Of a stretch of DNA of 64,000 nucleotides, positions 24,201 through 36,800 are shown one piece after another (the stretch's first letter is position 1; each line of letters begins with the position of its first letter). The notes under the pieces are model-generated. The model did no database searches and was not told the origin of the DNA. It worked only from the letters and a program-made list of their open reading frames with translations. A program made the position numbers and the translations under genes. Source of the stretch: Bugula neritina (Eukaryota; Bryozoa; Gymnolaemata; Cheilostomatida; Bugulidae); the NCBI GenBank assembly GCA_964035545.1, contig OZ037772.1, positions 186,001-250,000 of the forward strand, given 5' to 3'.

Positions 24201-26969
24201 TGGCGGCTAGTTACATAGTTACGCGATGCTAACAATAATTATAGGTTACAACCTACGCTAAAGTGTACTTCGACTTTTAAAAATTTAAATTATTTTATTT
24301 ATCCTAGCTGCTATTATTTAAAATAATTACTAATCATCTTAAATTTATAAAACTATTCTGCAAGCCAAAGCTTTCTCAAGCTAAAAATAAGTTGACAGCT
24401 AATTTCATTTTGAAAATTTAAATTACTTTTAAGTTGCGTTTATACCTCTGCTGAAAAAAGTACCGAGTTTAAGTTAATAATGCTTGTCCGGGTACCCCTT
24501 TATAGTCAAACTGAAACTCGTTGAAATCATATTGATGCGGTTGCTCACTTTCTGAAATTGAAATTTGACTCGCATAATAGCTATTTGATGCCCTTTGTAA
24601 ACGTCGTGAATTAGTGAAGCGGAAAGCATAAAAGCTATTATTGAGAAAGCGTAGGCTATATAATTATAACCGTATAAGTACGTTGTCTAATCGCCAAAGT
24701 AATAACTAAATAACGATGTTTACAAGGAGTTATTACTCCTATTCTAAAATTGGCCGATTAAGTTATCACAGTACAAAAATTTCAACGAGTGGCTTTTACA
24801 ATGCAATGCAACTAGGAGAAATTTCAACCCGGCCAAATTGAAATTTTGACCGAAAATAGTGAAGGTATAAACGCAACTTTAAGCTTTTGTTTATCGATCA
24901 AGAAATACGTTATGCTTTCATTGGTTTATAGTTTAAATAAACTGACTCAAAGTTTGTGTATTTAGTTGATTTAATCTATCAAAAATGGGAACAGAATTAA
25001 AAAATTGTCGTTGTGCATGAACTCAAACTCAAAGTTGGCCATATTAATTATCATTTTAGTTCGGCGTCACAGTTGCAAAGAGAAGATAACTTCGTAGGGA
25101 TTGCATAGGAACGTGTGGTTTTTCCTTCGATGTAATCCGTACGGGCATCCGTACGCATTCATTCGCCTTCATGGAAACGCAGTGATAGGATAAGTTGTAG
25201 TTAGTAATCCATTTAACTATCTTCAGTGTAGTACTACTATGTATGTGCAGCAGGTTGGGTCACAGTCTAAGTCAGAGGGGGGGGGGTTGGCATAATATAG
25301 GCTCAAATCCTCAACACTATTCATGACTCAGTACAAAGCAACACTTAATACAACTGACTGATGGTAGAAGAAGTACCAACTCATCAAAGCTAAAGGAAAC
25401 ACTCAATTCACAGATTATATTAGACATTGATTGACACCCCCATAATATTACATTGTACCAAATACAATTGTGATGGCTATCTAATATTCTATCAAAATTT
25501 CAGCCTTGAATTTAACTAAATAGGTCACAGAGTCACTGTTTCCTGTCTAAGGGACTGACTACTAATTCTCATAAGACATGCTCTTCAGTCAAATAATTTC
25601 CCAGTGACTGCTTGGCCTTGTCAATGGCTATTATGCTTTGGCAGCCCGGATGTTGGCAGAACTTTGAACAGCTAGTGGTAATAGTAGCAGCTGCTAGACT
25701 CTAGACTCTAGAGCTATGAGTCTATCGCATAAGAACTAAAGCTATTGAGCAAACTGCCATCATAAAAGTACCTCTCTCAACATTATATTAAAATAATATA
25801 ATTCTATTCCTTACAGATCACACATAACCATGGACAATAACCAGACACTCCATTCTCACTACACAATCACTACATACTAGTAAACTGTATTTTGTGCCAC
25901 AGCAACTCTGTTGTCATGACAACATCATACATGTTTCTAATTGCAGGAAAGAAGATAGTAAACACAAGTCAATCCAACACAGTGGTTCCCAACCTGGGAG
26001 AATCCCCCTATAAGAGGGAATTTGGGCTTTTAAGGGGGAGCCTGGATTTCGATTTTGAAAATTTCAAGCAGTTTGTTAAAGACTTTTGAGCTCTTGCAAG
26101 TTACATGTACATGTATATCTATAAGCATTCATCTTAGCTTATCTATTTAACCAATTCTGCCATCTCAGTCTACTTCTACATGAATGTGTTTTTAATTTCA
26201 ATATTGGGGTTGGGGTTTAAGGGTTGGGGTGGGAGGTTTGAAAGCAAGCTGACACAATGTCATCAGCTGCAGCCATAATATTAATAATTGAACTGCTCTG
26301 TGTTTTACACATGCATAATATAATTATCAGAAATAACTATATTATATTCAAATGTAATAGGAAAAATATTGCATAGTAATCTATATTATCATTATGTCAG
26401 TCATAAATTTTTTCGTTTTATAAAGGGGGGATAATTAATAGTAAACATTTATGAAAGTGGGGATGATATGAAAAAGGTTGGCCTAACAAGTCTTGTACTG
26501 TATGAGAACAAAATAATATAATGAGGAGACAACCCCAATCCCATGACATCCAACAGCACCACAATTCAACAAGAGAGGACAGCTGATGGTGCAATCTACA
26601 TAACAGTTACTTTCTCTACCTAATGAAAAGATATCCACACACTCCACAAGTTAGTAACCAGAGTCCACATAGAATATACAGTATTGTTTGCTTTTCATAG
26701 ACACAGATCAGACAACTCCTAGATGATAGTGAGAAAAGCATATGCAAGCCTATGACATGATATATTGTGTTATGTACTGTAACTCACCTACAATAAGCAC
26801 ATCTGATATGATCCTTCCTACCACCGATGTCAGTCTTCAAACATCTCATGCAGTACACATGCAGACAGGGCAGAGTTCTGGGATCTTCAAGTTTGTTGAA
26901 GTACTGCGAGCAGTACCCACAGCGATACGAATTGTTTAGTCTCTTTTTCACGACTCTGGATTCTGCCAT
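18270..26969 (-). CDS. TRIM protein: RING, two B-boxes, coiled coil, beta-propeller
   Basis: Seven minus-strand exons: 26969-26788, 23090-22910, 22712-22523, 21410-21205, 20769-20490, 20094-19408 and 18403-18270. They join with GT-AG borders and matching phases into 1860 nt, or 619 residues plus TAA. The RING has all eight ligands: C17, C20, C35, H37, C40, C43, C57 and C60. The first B-box begins PCDVC near residue 94 with a following C-x2-H-x3-H; a second box contains CEHHKEEQLTEVCSKC. About 160 residues of charged heptad-like helix follow. The C-terminal part has propeller strands (PVCILPDSTLLIGD, SGISFDP, DGLRRYTIKY at the end). TRIM proteins with this order are E3 ubiquitin ligases. The ATG chosen has a good context (AAGATGG); an upstream in-frame ATG at 27020 is possible. 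The substrate cannot be inferred. Confidence 0.9.
18915..19012 (-). mobile_element. tRNA-like SINE head
   Basis: On the minus strand CCTGGTAGTGTAGAGGATAG resembles an A box and GGGGTTCAAACCCACC a B box, with spacing close to that of a tRNA. It lacks a convincing cloverleaf and sits in the last TRIM intron, so it is more likely a SINE than a tRNA gene. Confidence 0.5.
20934..20980. repeat. 19-bp hairpin in a TRIM intron
   Basis: CTGTCAATCACTCACACAG (20934-20952) is exactly reverse-complementary to 20962-20980 around a 9-nt loop. It would form a strong stem in the pre-mRNA. Confidence 0.85.
21620..22268. mobile_element. hAT-like non-autonomous element, copy A
   Basis: The left end CAGTGACTCCCAACCTT and right end AAGGTGGGACACCACTG are imperfect inverted repeats of the hAT type. 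The flanking 8-mers TGTTAGAG and AGTTAAAG match at six of eight positions, as an aged 8-bp duplication would. It lies in the intron between the second B-box exon and the first coiled-coil exon of the TRIM gene. Confidence 0.7.
23518..23860. mobile_element. 343-bp palindromic MITE, copy 1
   Basis: Long terminal inverted repeats start GCCTAGGGCCACACTGTGCG and include TTTTCGCATGCGAAAA. Flanking TA is present on both sides. A copy of identical length is at 45909-46251. It sits in TRIM intron 1. The minus-strand ORF across it is not a gene. Confidence 0.85.
23994..25184. mobile_element. 1.2-kb TIR element in TRIM intron 1, host of a nested MITE
   Basis: The ends CACTGCGTTTCCAT and ATGGAAACGCAGTG are exact inverted repeats flanked by ATA on both sides, consistent with a 3-bp duplication. 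A second element is nested at 24432-24877. No transposase is present. Confidence 0.8.
24432..24877. mobile_element. 446-bp nested MITE
   Basis: Inverted ends AGTTGCGTTTATACCT are flanked by TTA on both sides (24429-24431 and 24878-24880). A 3-bp TTA/TAA duplication is typical of PIF/Harbinger-derived MITEs; the family assignment is inference. Confidence 0.8.
25980..26490. mobile_element. hAT-like non-autonomous element, copy B
   Basis: It begins CAGTGGTTCCCAACCTGGGA and shares internal sequence with copy A (GGGCTTTT, TTTTGAGCTCTTGC). The right end stops at AAAAAGGTTGG without the final ACCACTG, so it is slightly truncated. It lies in TRIM intron 1. Confidence 0.65.
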
Positions 26970-27020
26970 CTTGGTTATATAATAAGGAAGTGCTGTGAAA
27001 GATACACATACTCTTAGCAT

Positions 27021-29220
27021 AATATTTCACACTACATCTGTGAAGGTTTCCAAATCAAAGACTTAACCATTAACAATAAACCATACAAAATAAAGTGAAA
27101 AATAATGTTAAACAAATGCAGTTAATAACACTGGTATACATGAGAGTCAGCTACAACATGCTGAGCTCACAGCTTTAACTGTCTAACAAAGGCTGTATTG
27201 TTTACATTGTAATCACTGAATAGGTTTTTGCTGGTGACTCAAACTCCATATACAGTAAATATGAAGCAATGTTGTGTGCTTCAGTGAACACTATTATTCT
27301 ACTTCTATTGAACATCACTAACCAAGTGTTTCCAATATATAGAGGAGAAGTGAAACACGAATACCAGTGAGTTATTTATTAATTTTATGAACAAACAGCA
27401 CAATTGGGCTCAGCTGCTTATCCCCTCATTCAAAAATATCAGCCATTTTTACAATGTTACCTGCCCATTTTTGGGCTAGATACATTGCGTGGGCTCACGC
27501 CAAGACACAAAATAAGGGGAAACATAGCAGTGGGAGAAAACATAGTTTCATGAAATATTTTGTGCTGGGTGTTGAAAATACTTGTTTTCTCCATAATCTA
27601 AATGACAAAATTCATTTCAACATTTCTGCAGTGTTGGTGATGCATGATTTAATATGTTACTTAGATTCACTCTTCCACCAGCCAGGGAAAAAGCCACCAA
27701 CCGCTAGTTTGCTATTAAATCATCTAATAGAAACTATGGTGGTGTGAAACATACTAATTTAACATGTTTGTGCTTCTGTTAGGTCAGGTGTAGTTGTTTC
27801 ATGAGTCGGCAGCTTCTACACTCACTCTAGTCAATTATTTATTCTACACTCTTACCTAGCAAATGATTTATTAACACTAACCTCATATTTTTTATGTTTA
27901 CAACAATAGTAGATCATATAAATGTGGCTAACCTAGTCATATGAGTCAATATTGGGTGATAATCACCAAGATTATCATTATAAATAAATTTAATGATGGT
28001 AGGGGACCTGGCAGTAAAACCCACTGCAACACTAAATCTAATACTGATAGTTATAGTAGAGCAATAATAGTAACTTACACTTTATAGTTATACTTATAGT
28101 AAATGTAATGCAATGAGTAAAAATTACTAATACTAATTAGTAATTACTCATACAACAATACTAATATTAATAACAGTAATCCTAAAAGGAGATGCAATAT
28201 CAATACTAATTGTGATTACTAATAGTAATACTTGAAGTTAATACAAATATTTATATAAATAAAATAGTGCGAAACTGAAATACTTAGTCTCAATTCCTAT
28301 ATACTAATATAGTTATACCAACAGTAAATCGAATAGCAATACTAAGAGTAATCTAATAGTACATTCATGATGTATTACGAATAGACTAATACTTATAGTA
28401 CGTAATAGTAATCTGTAATCGTAGGCTACTACTACTAATACTCTATTACTAATACTACTGTAGACGTAGTAGTATAGTAGTAGTACTAGTACTACTACTA
28501 GTAGATCAATTTTTCAGTATTAAAACTTGAAGTCGATTAAATTTTTTATAATAATAATAAATTTAATATAATTAATACGATATTCATATTTATATTATTC
28601 GATAAATCATTATAATTAATTAATTATTGATCATATGCCTATGGGCTATGATATTACTATGTCTATTGAAAATTTCAAATCAAAGACTCAAAGAGAAATA
28701 ATTATATTTAATTAATATTATAACATTAACTGTAAGAATTTTAATTTATATAACTTATAATTTAAATATAACTTAGTCTTAAGCTTAATCTTATATTGAT
28801 ATTATATAAGTTATAAGCCTAGACTTAAACCTAAAGCCTAAAGGCTAAAAGTAGAACTAAAACTAAAAGTAAAAGTAAATCTAGAATTAAAATAGTAAAA
28901 TACTAAATAGTAAATACTAACATAGTAAATCTAACTGATTAATTTGAGAAATGATGAGATGACTAAAACTGTTCTCACCTCACGAGAGTCAATAGTGTCA
29001 GTCTGTAAACTGGTAAGAAACTTGGTAACTAGTAAGTACTAACTGAGAAAAGGCACAATAATTATGAATAAAACCAAAATAACGAGGAAGTTCTGCGCGC
29101 AGAAGGATTATTACACGTCACTCAACTACAAAGGTCGGCTCTATAATAATCGCGTGAAAGAAAATATGTTGCATTCAGTGAGCGGAGCGCTATATTGTAG
29201 CGTCGAAGAGAGACAACTCT
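27021..29220. other. Upstream flank of the TRIM gene, no recognised gene
   Basis: A 97-codon ORF at 27454-27747 has no recognisable motif. From about 28050 to 28930 the sequence is TA-rich with TACTA/AGTA simple repeats and short palindromes. The TRIM promoter should lie near 27000-27300 but no clear TATA or initiator decides it. Confidence 0.4.
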
Positions 29221-29605
29221 AAGGTTGAAATCTGAAAAATTATCCAGGGCATCAGGTGTGCATGTTTTTCAATTGAGCTATTTTAGAATATCCAATTCCG
29301 GTCCTGTATATTTTCAAATTACAAAAATACCGATAACATCTATGTCCTTTTTAGTAGCAAAATCTTTACAAGGACTTTGTCTCTTATTAGTAATCTTGAG
29401 TGTCAGCTAGCACTTGCATCTTTTTGTTTGTACTTTCATTATGTAAAATATTTTTATTATGTTTAAGTTGAGCTGTTTAGTGCTAGCATATTCAGCGACA
29501 TCACTGAACATCTGATTAATCCTGAATTTTCTTAACTGGCAGGCTGCAATCAAGATGGCAGAGGGATGTGATTGCTAGGGTAGAGGTATGGTGGTTCCTC
29601 TAGCT

Positions 29606-29860
29606 CAGTGGTTCCAAACCTTTTTCATACCATATCATCTCCCCTTCCATAACTGTTTACTATTGAGTTCCCCTTTTTCTAAAAGTGCAATTTATGAGTG
29701 ATAGGCATAATATACTATAGAAGGCTATATTTGTTCTAGTATATATTTGATTATAATATAAGATTATGATTATTATATTATGCATGTAAAAAGCACAGAG
29801 CAGTTCAATTATTAATACTATGGCTGCAGCTGGTGAATTTGTGCTGCAGCTTGCTTAAGT
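29606..29860 (-). mobile_element. hAT-like element, truncated copy C
   Basis: It starts CAGTGGTTCCAAACCTTTTT and matches the reverse complement of copy B, including a block with CAATTATTAATACTATGGCTG. The other end is missing. Confidence 0.6.
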
Positions 29861-30037
29861 CTGACTTGGTTTTTGACAAGCTGTACATTGTAGGCACTTT
29901 GCAGGTCAAGGCAGTTTATTTGCTGATTCCTAACCATTAGCATATTAATTGCAGGAATCCTATCTTATATAAAAACGTGGTGCTGAATGGCACTAAAACT
30001 GTTAAAGTACTATCAGCAATGTGTGGGTAGAGTTTGC

Positions 30038-30087
30038 TTTTTTGAGTTCTGTGTTTTCACAATTGTGAAAACACAGAACTCAAAAAA
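30038..30087. repeat. Perfect 50-bp palindrome
   Basis: TTTTTTGAGTTCTGTGTTTT followed by CACAA meets its exact reverse complement, giving 25-nt arms with no spacer. It is non-coding as far as can be seen. Confidence 0.9.
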
Positions 30088-30616
30088 TCATCCTTCACTG
30101 CAAACCAGCTCAATGACACTCTCATGTAACTCTCTTATGAAGGTAGCTCAGAGAAATACTGTCAAATAATGTTAAAAGTTCAAATATATTCGCAGAAATG
30201 CTTTTTGAAAGATATCTCTGGAACAGGGTCTTTTTCTAATAATTTATTGAGTGTGAGGATAGTTGTATCATAGAATTATGTCAAGGTCACAACTTGAGTT
30301 CAGCTTTGAAAGGATTGATGCAGCTATAATGAAGAGTGATGATGTGATGATTGTACTGGAACACAGGAAATATATCCACTATATGTATGCAGTGTGTATA
30401 GTTTATAGAAATGAGCTTGCATTGCTGCTTAAACTTCCTGTTGGTTTTGCTTCCAATTCAAACTTCCGAATCTTCATTCGTAGTGGGAGAGGTAGCAGCT
30501 AGGGAAGATCTGGTCCAGCTGAGCTGCAGTGAGGGGAGGTGAGAGAGTAACCCAGTTCCAGTGTATAATATTCATCATTATAGACGGACAAGAGCATCTT
30601 ATTTGTATGTTGATTA

Positions 30617-31212
30617 ATATAACATAATATACTGTATAACATAGTATACTGTATAACATAATATACTGTACATAACATAGTATACTGTATAACGTAGTAT
30701 ACTGTAACATAATATACTGTATAACATAATATACTGTATAACATAGTATACTGTATAACATAATATACTGTATAACATAATATACTGTATAACGTAGTAT
30801 ACTGTATAACATAATATACTGTACATAACATAGTATACTGTATAACGTAGTATACTGTAACATAATATACTGTATAACATAATATACTGTATAACATAGT
30901 ATACTGTATAACATAATATACTGTATAACATAATATACTGTATAACGTAGTATACTGTATAACATAGTATACTGTATAACATAATATACTGTATAACATA
31001 GTATACTGTATAACATAGAATACTGTATAACATAATATACTGTATAACATAATATACTGTATATCATAGTATACTGTATGACATAATATACTGTATAACA
31101 TAATATACTGTATAACATAGTATACTGTATAACATAGAATACTGTATAACATAATATACTGTATAACATAATATACTGTATATCATAGTATACTGTATGA
31201 CATAATATACTG
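30617..31212. repeat. Minisatellite, about 17-bp unit
   Basis: About 35 units of ATAATATACTGTATAAC with GTAGT/ATAGT variants. All three minus-strand frames are open through it, which is why long ORFs appear; these are not genes. Confidence 0.95.
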
Positions 31213-31514
31213 AGCTGAATTAAAACAGCTTTATATATTTTGCATTTCCGCTTTTTTAATATCCGAACTACTTTGCCCGGTGACGCTGTTTAAAAACAAA
31301 CGTCTGTAGGCGAGCAGTAAAGTTTAACGCTAACATCATTTGCTAATAATATTTTGCACTCGCAACACACGCACTGTGTGTGGCAGGTCACTAGCATGGA
31401 ATTCTCACACTTCGCTCTTTGCGTTTGTTGAGAGTGGATAACTCCGGTTGTTTAAAAATTACATATTTCTCATCGCTACATAAGTTACATCTGTTGATTA
31501 GGTTTGAGTATGAT

Positions 31515-31733
31515 TTACAAATTTTTAAAATGATCCATTTTAGGCTGAATTTCGTGTTGTTTTTGTTCTAAATTCCGGATGTGTCTGCTGAGTTGCGTGC
31601 TGTTAGTTTTATCTGCATGTAGGAAAGAGGCTTTATGGTTGCTGAGTCTGGCTTTGAAGGTAGTTGAACAGAGTCCTATGTATGATTGGCTGGAGTTTTT
31701 GTCATGCCTTGTCACAGTTGCTTGGTATGTTAA
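31515..31733 (-). pseudogene. GIY-YIG-type retroelement endonuclease fragment
   Basis: The minus strand encodes TYQATV, then SYIGLCSTTFKARLSNHKAS and NSTQLSRHIRNLE, ending at TAA 31515-31517. This order (YxA, YIG, FKxR, N/H, S/T-x-LS) is that of the GIY-YIG endonuclease attached to Penelope-like and related reverse transcriptases. No reverse transcriptase is adjacent, so it is a short relic. Confidence 0.65.
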
Positions 31734-32769
31734 GTCTTTGCAAACCTTATTATATATTAATAACTTAATGCCATTTGCTTATATACTTCATAGCAGCCAA
31801 AGTAAAATTTAAAATGTTGATATGGTCAACACAGTTGGAACTAAGTAACTAAAATTTATGTTAAATTCCATTTTAAACTAACAATGTCTCATTTCAGGAT
31901 AAATAGGTTAAATAATCAGATCTGAAAACTGCAGCTTATCAGAAATCTGTGACCAACATTAGTACTATAGTAATTTTGATGATGAAATTTACAAGCTGAG
32001 AAATAAGTTGTGTAGTGCTGTATGGTAAAATATATTTTGCAATATTAGAGAAATGATTGGATTAAATAAATTCAAAAATGTAGCACCAACAGAATTACTA
32101 AATTAACAACAGTTTCTAAATATATAAAGTCACAGGGAGGGGCATAACACCCTCCCTACCTCATTCTAGAATGACTACTCACAATCTAAGGTTATGGTGG
32201 AGTAATTAATGAAAACAGTATAAACCCTATAGCTAAACTCCTTCAAATTTATATGTACAAAAATCACCATCACTGCCTTGGAAGTCTCGGATAAATTTAT
32301 TTAGAGTAATCAAATCTTTCATTTAAAAATTAGGTTATATAAAAATCAGACTGCTGGTCTCAGCCAACCAAACATTGATTGCATTCTTTGATTGGCCACT
32401 AATTATCTAATCAGGGACAGTTTTACAAATCAGACAAATAAAACTGTTGTTAGATATGAGCCTATGACAAGCAGACTTCTCCAAGCTGAACCCCAAACTC
32501 TTTGTGGGTGGTCCCGATGCCACCAGGAGCAATGTCAATAATAGACAAGTGGGTGGTGGTCTTGGTGTCAATCCCAATCACTGTCAGAGCTTCTGATAGT
32601 ATTTGGAATACTACAAAATGGCAGAGGGCAAACTCTAAATTCTAAACTTGCACAGAAATCAAAGTGGCTTTTGGGTTGAACTCATAAGTAGTTGTTAAAA
32701 AGCCTCAAAGGCAAGCTATATTGCATTTTAATAGAAAAAAAGATGCAACTATCGCAATCATGTTCATAT

Positions 32770-33000
32770 GTAGGTAGAATTTACACTATATAGATTAGAT
32801 TTACACTATATAGGTCAGATTTACACTATATAAGTCAAATTTACACTATATAGGTCAGATTTACACTATATAGGTCAGATTTACAGTATATAGGTCAGAT
32901 TTACAGTATATAGGCCTGATTTACGCTATATAGGCCTGATTTACAGTATATAGGTCAGATTTACAGTATATAGGTCTGATTTACACTATACAGGTTAGAT
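32770..33000. repeat. Minisatellite, 20-bp unit
   Basis: About twelve units of GATTTACACTATATAGGTCA lie in the last intron of the collagen pseudogene. Confidence 0.95.
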
Positions 33001-33404
33001 TTACATACCTTGCAATCATTCTGCAGCACGGAAGATTGGAAGCTGCTAAATGTCGCTGTGTATTCTTTATCACCAACTGTATATAAAATGACTGACTTAT
33101 TCTTCCCACCGCATGCATCTTGTACTGCCACTGAGTTTATACATCTACAATCAGCAAAAGGAATAGTCATACCAACAACTCGCTCAGCTTAAGAAGAAGC
33201 CAGTGATTGTTCAGATTATCAAGTGACTAGCAACATAGTGGAGGACTAGTATCTGGTGACTAGCAACTAGTGACTATTTGATAAGCTGCTAGCAGTGACT
33301 ATTACCTGTAAGTCAGGGTTTGCTTTGCTCTCTCAGAGTGAATTCAAAGGAAGTTGAGTTGGGAAAACTCTGCCTGATACTCAAACTACAATCCATACAA
33401 TAAA

Positions 33405-33600
33405 CCAACATGTTACTATAGCAACACTTATCAACATCCATACAGGAAATCAACATGTTACTATAGCAACACTTATCAACATCCATACAGGAAACCAACA
33501 TGTTACTATAGCAACACTTATCAACATCCATACAGGAAATCAACATATTACTATAGCAACACTTATCAACCTCCATACAATAAACAAATATGTTACAATA
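33405..33600. repeat. Minisatellite, 45-bp unit
   Basis: Four units containing CAACATGTTACTATAGCAAC and ACTTATCAACATCCATACAG lie in a propeptide intron of the collagen pseudogene. Confidence 0.95.
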
Positions 33601-36600
33601 GCGACAATGCTCAACAAAAAAACTTTTAGATATTTTAAAATAATACTGAGAAAGTCATGGTTGATACAAGATAAACACTCACGAGTGCTGTTTCCATGTG
33701 TTTAGCAACAAATGGCTGATTATCTAGCTGCTGGGTGACGTACGATTTGGTGGCAAACTCAGAGGTCTTGGCATTGATGCAAGTGCTCTTCATTTCCTTG
33801 CGACAGTAAGCATGGATAGCATTAGCTATGGAGCCACCATCTGGATCCACCTGACAACAAACGATAGAGAATACAACTTCTCTATTTCACACTAACATAA
33901 TGCTAATATCAAATAAAACTACTAAAACATGTTCAGCTGTTGAATATACAGAATTATATAATACAGGCAACTCAGGGGGAAACTCTTTTTCCTAAACAAC
34001 AATTCATTAAATATCTGTAGAAACTTCACATGACATGATATTGACACCTCAGGAGTAGTAATTGTAGAATATAAAACATGTTCACAAAATTTCAGTCATC
34101 AGACTTGGATACAGATTTCCTCTGAGCAGAGAAAATAGAAACATATCAGCATCTTCTCTCACCCAATAAGTTCCACTCTTGAACTCTGGGATTTCAGTGA
34201 AGAGTTCTCTACAGTCTCTAACAGGGCTGTCTTTGGACCCGTCTCTTACTTTTGTTTCTAGAGAAATAAGGTGGAAGTAGTGATGTAAGCTAACAGCAAG
34301 AAAACCAACATTATATAATATGTCAGAATGTAGCAACATTTAACTGAAGAAACAAACTAAATAGGTGACTCATCAAACAAGAATGTCAATCATCAATGCT
34401 AGGAGGAGAAACACATTATAACAGCTGTCTATATTTTTATTACAATAGTTTCTAGCAGTTAATTATAAAATTGTTTGTCCGCAAATACATACAAACAATT
34501 TGAAACGAGTCTTTCATTTGAGTTCCAAAACAGCATTTAAAACCTCTACAAAGCAACGTCAAAGCACATCATGGCTATTACTCACTGAGGTACATATTAT
34601 AGAGCTCATTGTTGGCGCCTGCATCATCTGCTTGTACACCTTTACCGTTGGACATCATTGCGCTCATAATCATAGGGGGCACACCTAACATAACCCATGG
34701 TAGAATAAAATAAAAGCTTTAATCACAGGCTACGGATGAAATTCCCAAAAGATCATCAATACACAGTTGAAAGAAAATAAAAAAAGATACAAGTAATGAA
34801 CAATGATTCAGTTTTACTAATAACTAACCAAATACTGGGCTTTACCAGGAGGTCCAGGTCTGCCAGGACTACCCATTTCCCCATCTCTCCTTTGTTCAGC
34901 CTAGAAATACAGACTATTGGTTTATTACCACCAAACTAACAAGATGAATAACAATAACCTGCGAACAGTGCAAGTGTTTACCTTAGCACCATCAGGTCCA
35001 GGTGGTCCCGTAGCACCCATAGCACCAGAAGAACCAGTTATTCCTTGTTTGCCATCAGCACCCCGTAGCCCGGGTGGTCCAGCAATACCAAGTGATCCGA
35101 CATCTCCCCTTTCACCATCAATACCGGGAGCTCCGGGGAATCCCTGCGGTCCCTGGAAACCAGTGAGTCTTACAACAGCAGCAACATTCATATTATAATG
35201 ACTTAGGAGTTGCCTTATCTTCTTACCAAGTAGGATAACTCTTAGAGCCATGATTCTGTTGATGGCCAATAACTAAGGACAAAGATTGATTCAACCTAAT
35301 CCATACCTTTAGTTCCATTTCGCCAGCAACTCCCTTAGCTCCCTGGGGTTCCTGAGGACCAGTTGGCCCATGTGGACTCGCTGGCCCAGACAATCCAGTT
35401 GGTCCAGAAACACCCTGTGGCCCAGCTGGCCCCTATAGTAATGAATATATTTAGGAGACACCTTAGCTGTGAGATATTATTGAATAATATTTTCTGTAAT
35501 ATTATTGTATTGTATAACATATTATATTATGGTGTATTATACTGCACTGTTATGTAATATATTGCATGATGTGATGTCACTGAAGCAACTCTAGTATTAA
35601 CATAAAAAAACTAAAACAAATAAACAACTACAGGATTGACTAGTGGAAAACCAGAGAACTGAAATAAAAAGAAAACTGAATAAAGAATATTCTTACCTTA
35701 TCACCCTTGTCTCCTTGAGCACCTTCAGCTCCCTGGTTACCGGGGATTCCCACTAGACCAATGGAGCCAGGAGATCTTCGAACGCCCTGCTCCCCATGTT
35801 TACCATCAGCACCCAGTACTCCAGGTAAACCGTTTCTGATAAAATTGATAACAAATTATAAAAAACCAAATCAGGGAAAAAGTTCCAAGAAGCTGAATAA
35901 GGCGAAGTGAAACACAAAAAATACCTTCCATCAGATCCGGGTTCTCCAGTGACCCCCCTTGAGGCGATTGGACCAGGCATACCAGTTCGTGCAGTTTCTC
36001 CTGTCTTTCCATTTCTGCCATCCAGACCGGGTTCTCCAGCTTGTCCGACAGGTCCTATGAACCAAGCAGCACCAGTATGCACTACAAGTGGTCATTTATT
36101 AATTCTGGAACACAAAATTTCTCAACATTTCTGGTATATTTCTTCGTTTCCTTGTTTTTACTCAGACAATGCATCATGTGGTAAACAGTATGGTAAAAAT
36201 GATCCATGAAAACCAGTCAGAGTAACTATCATACATAGTAATCCTGTCAGTTGAAGTAACAAGCACTGCTGGGATTCAATATGATTACTTAGCCTACTCC
36301 CTTCCTTAGTGCAGACTAGCTGTGAGGGAAACCCCAGCATATTATAGAATACCTAAAAAGAACAGAAATACACAAGCAAGGACGAGTAACTCCTCATTTT
36401 TACCAGCAGGACCTTGATCTCCTTGTTTACCCTGATATCCGATCTCAACAGGTCCAGGCACTCCGTCTCTACCTGTAAGCACCCATTGATAGCATCACAA
36501 CAGGTGCAACTAGTTTTCAACTTGATTTCTCTGTTGCTATAATAAACAGTGTGACTGGCCACTATAGGATAGCCTACTAGAAATCTGCTCGCTAAATAAA

Positions 36601-36659
36601 AGTCAAATTATAGGAGAGAATAGAGACGTCATGACAGCATGACACAGGGTAGTTATAGG

Positions 36660-36800
36660 TTCGTAGTAGGTTTAGTCTGTCTACACCCCTGTGTTGTTTA
36701 GTCTGTCTACACCCCTGTGTTGTTTAGTCTGTCTACACCCCTGTGTTGTTTAGTCTGTCTACACCCCTGTGTAGTTTAGTCTGTCTACACCCCTGTGTAG
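36660..36800. repeat. Minisatellite, about 27-bp unit, shared by both duplication arms
   Basis: About five units of GTTTAGTCTGTCTACACCCC. The plus arm has about four inverted units at 60040-60140, so the array predates the duplication and its copy number has diverged. Confidence 0.9.

Noticed and set aside
27454-27747. 97-codon ORF as a gene
   Set aside because: It has no motif, no repeat partner and no splice context; it could be chance in this composition.
30474-31169. Long minus-strand ORFs of 139-231 codons
   Set aside because: They run through a 17-bp minisatellite in three frames at once and have no domain character.
33313-33576. 87-codon minus ORF with MDVDKCCYSN repeats
   Set aside because: The repeats are the 45-bp minisatellite in a collagen pseudogene intron; only the end overlaps the real exon, in another frame.
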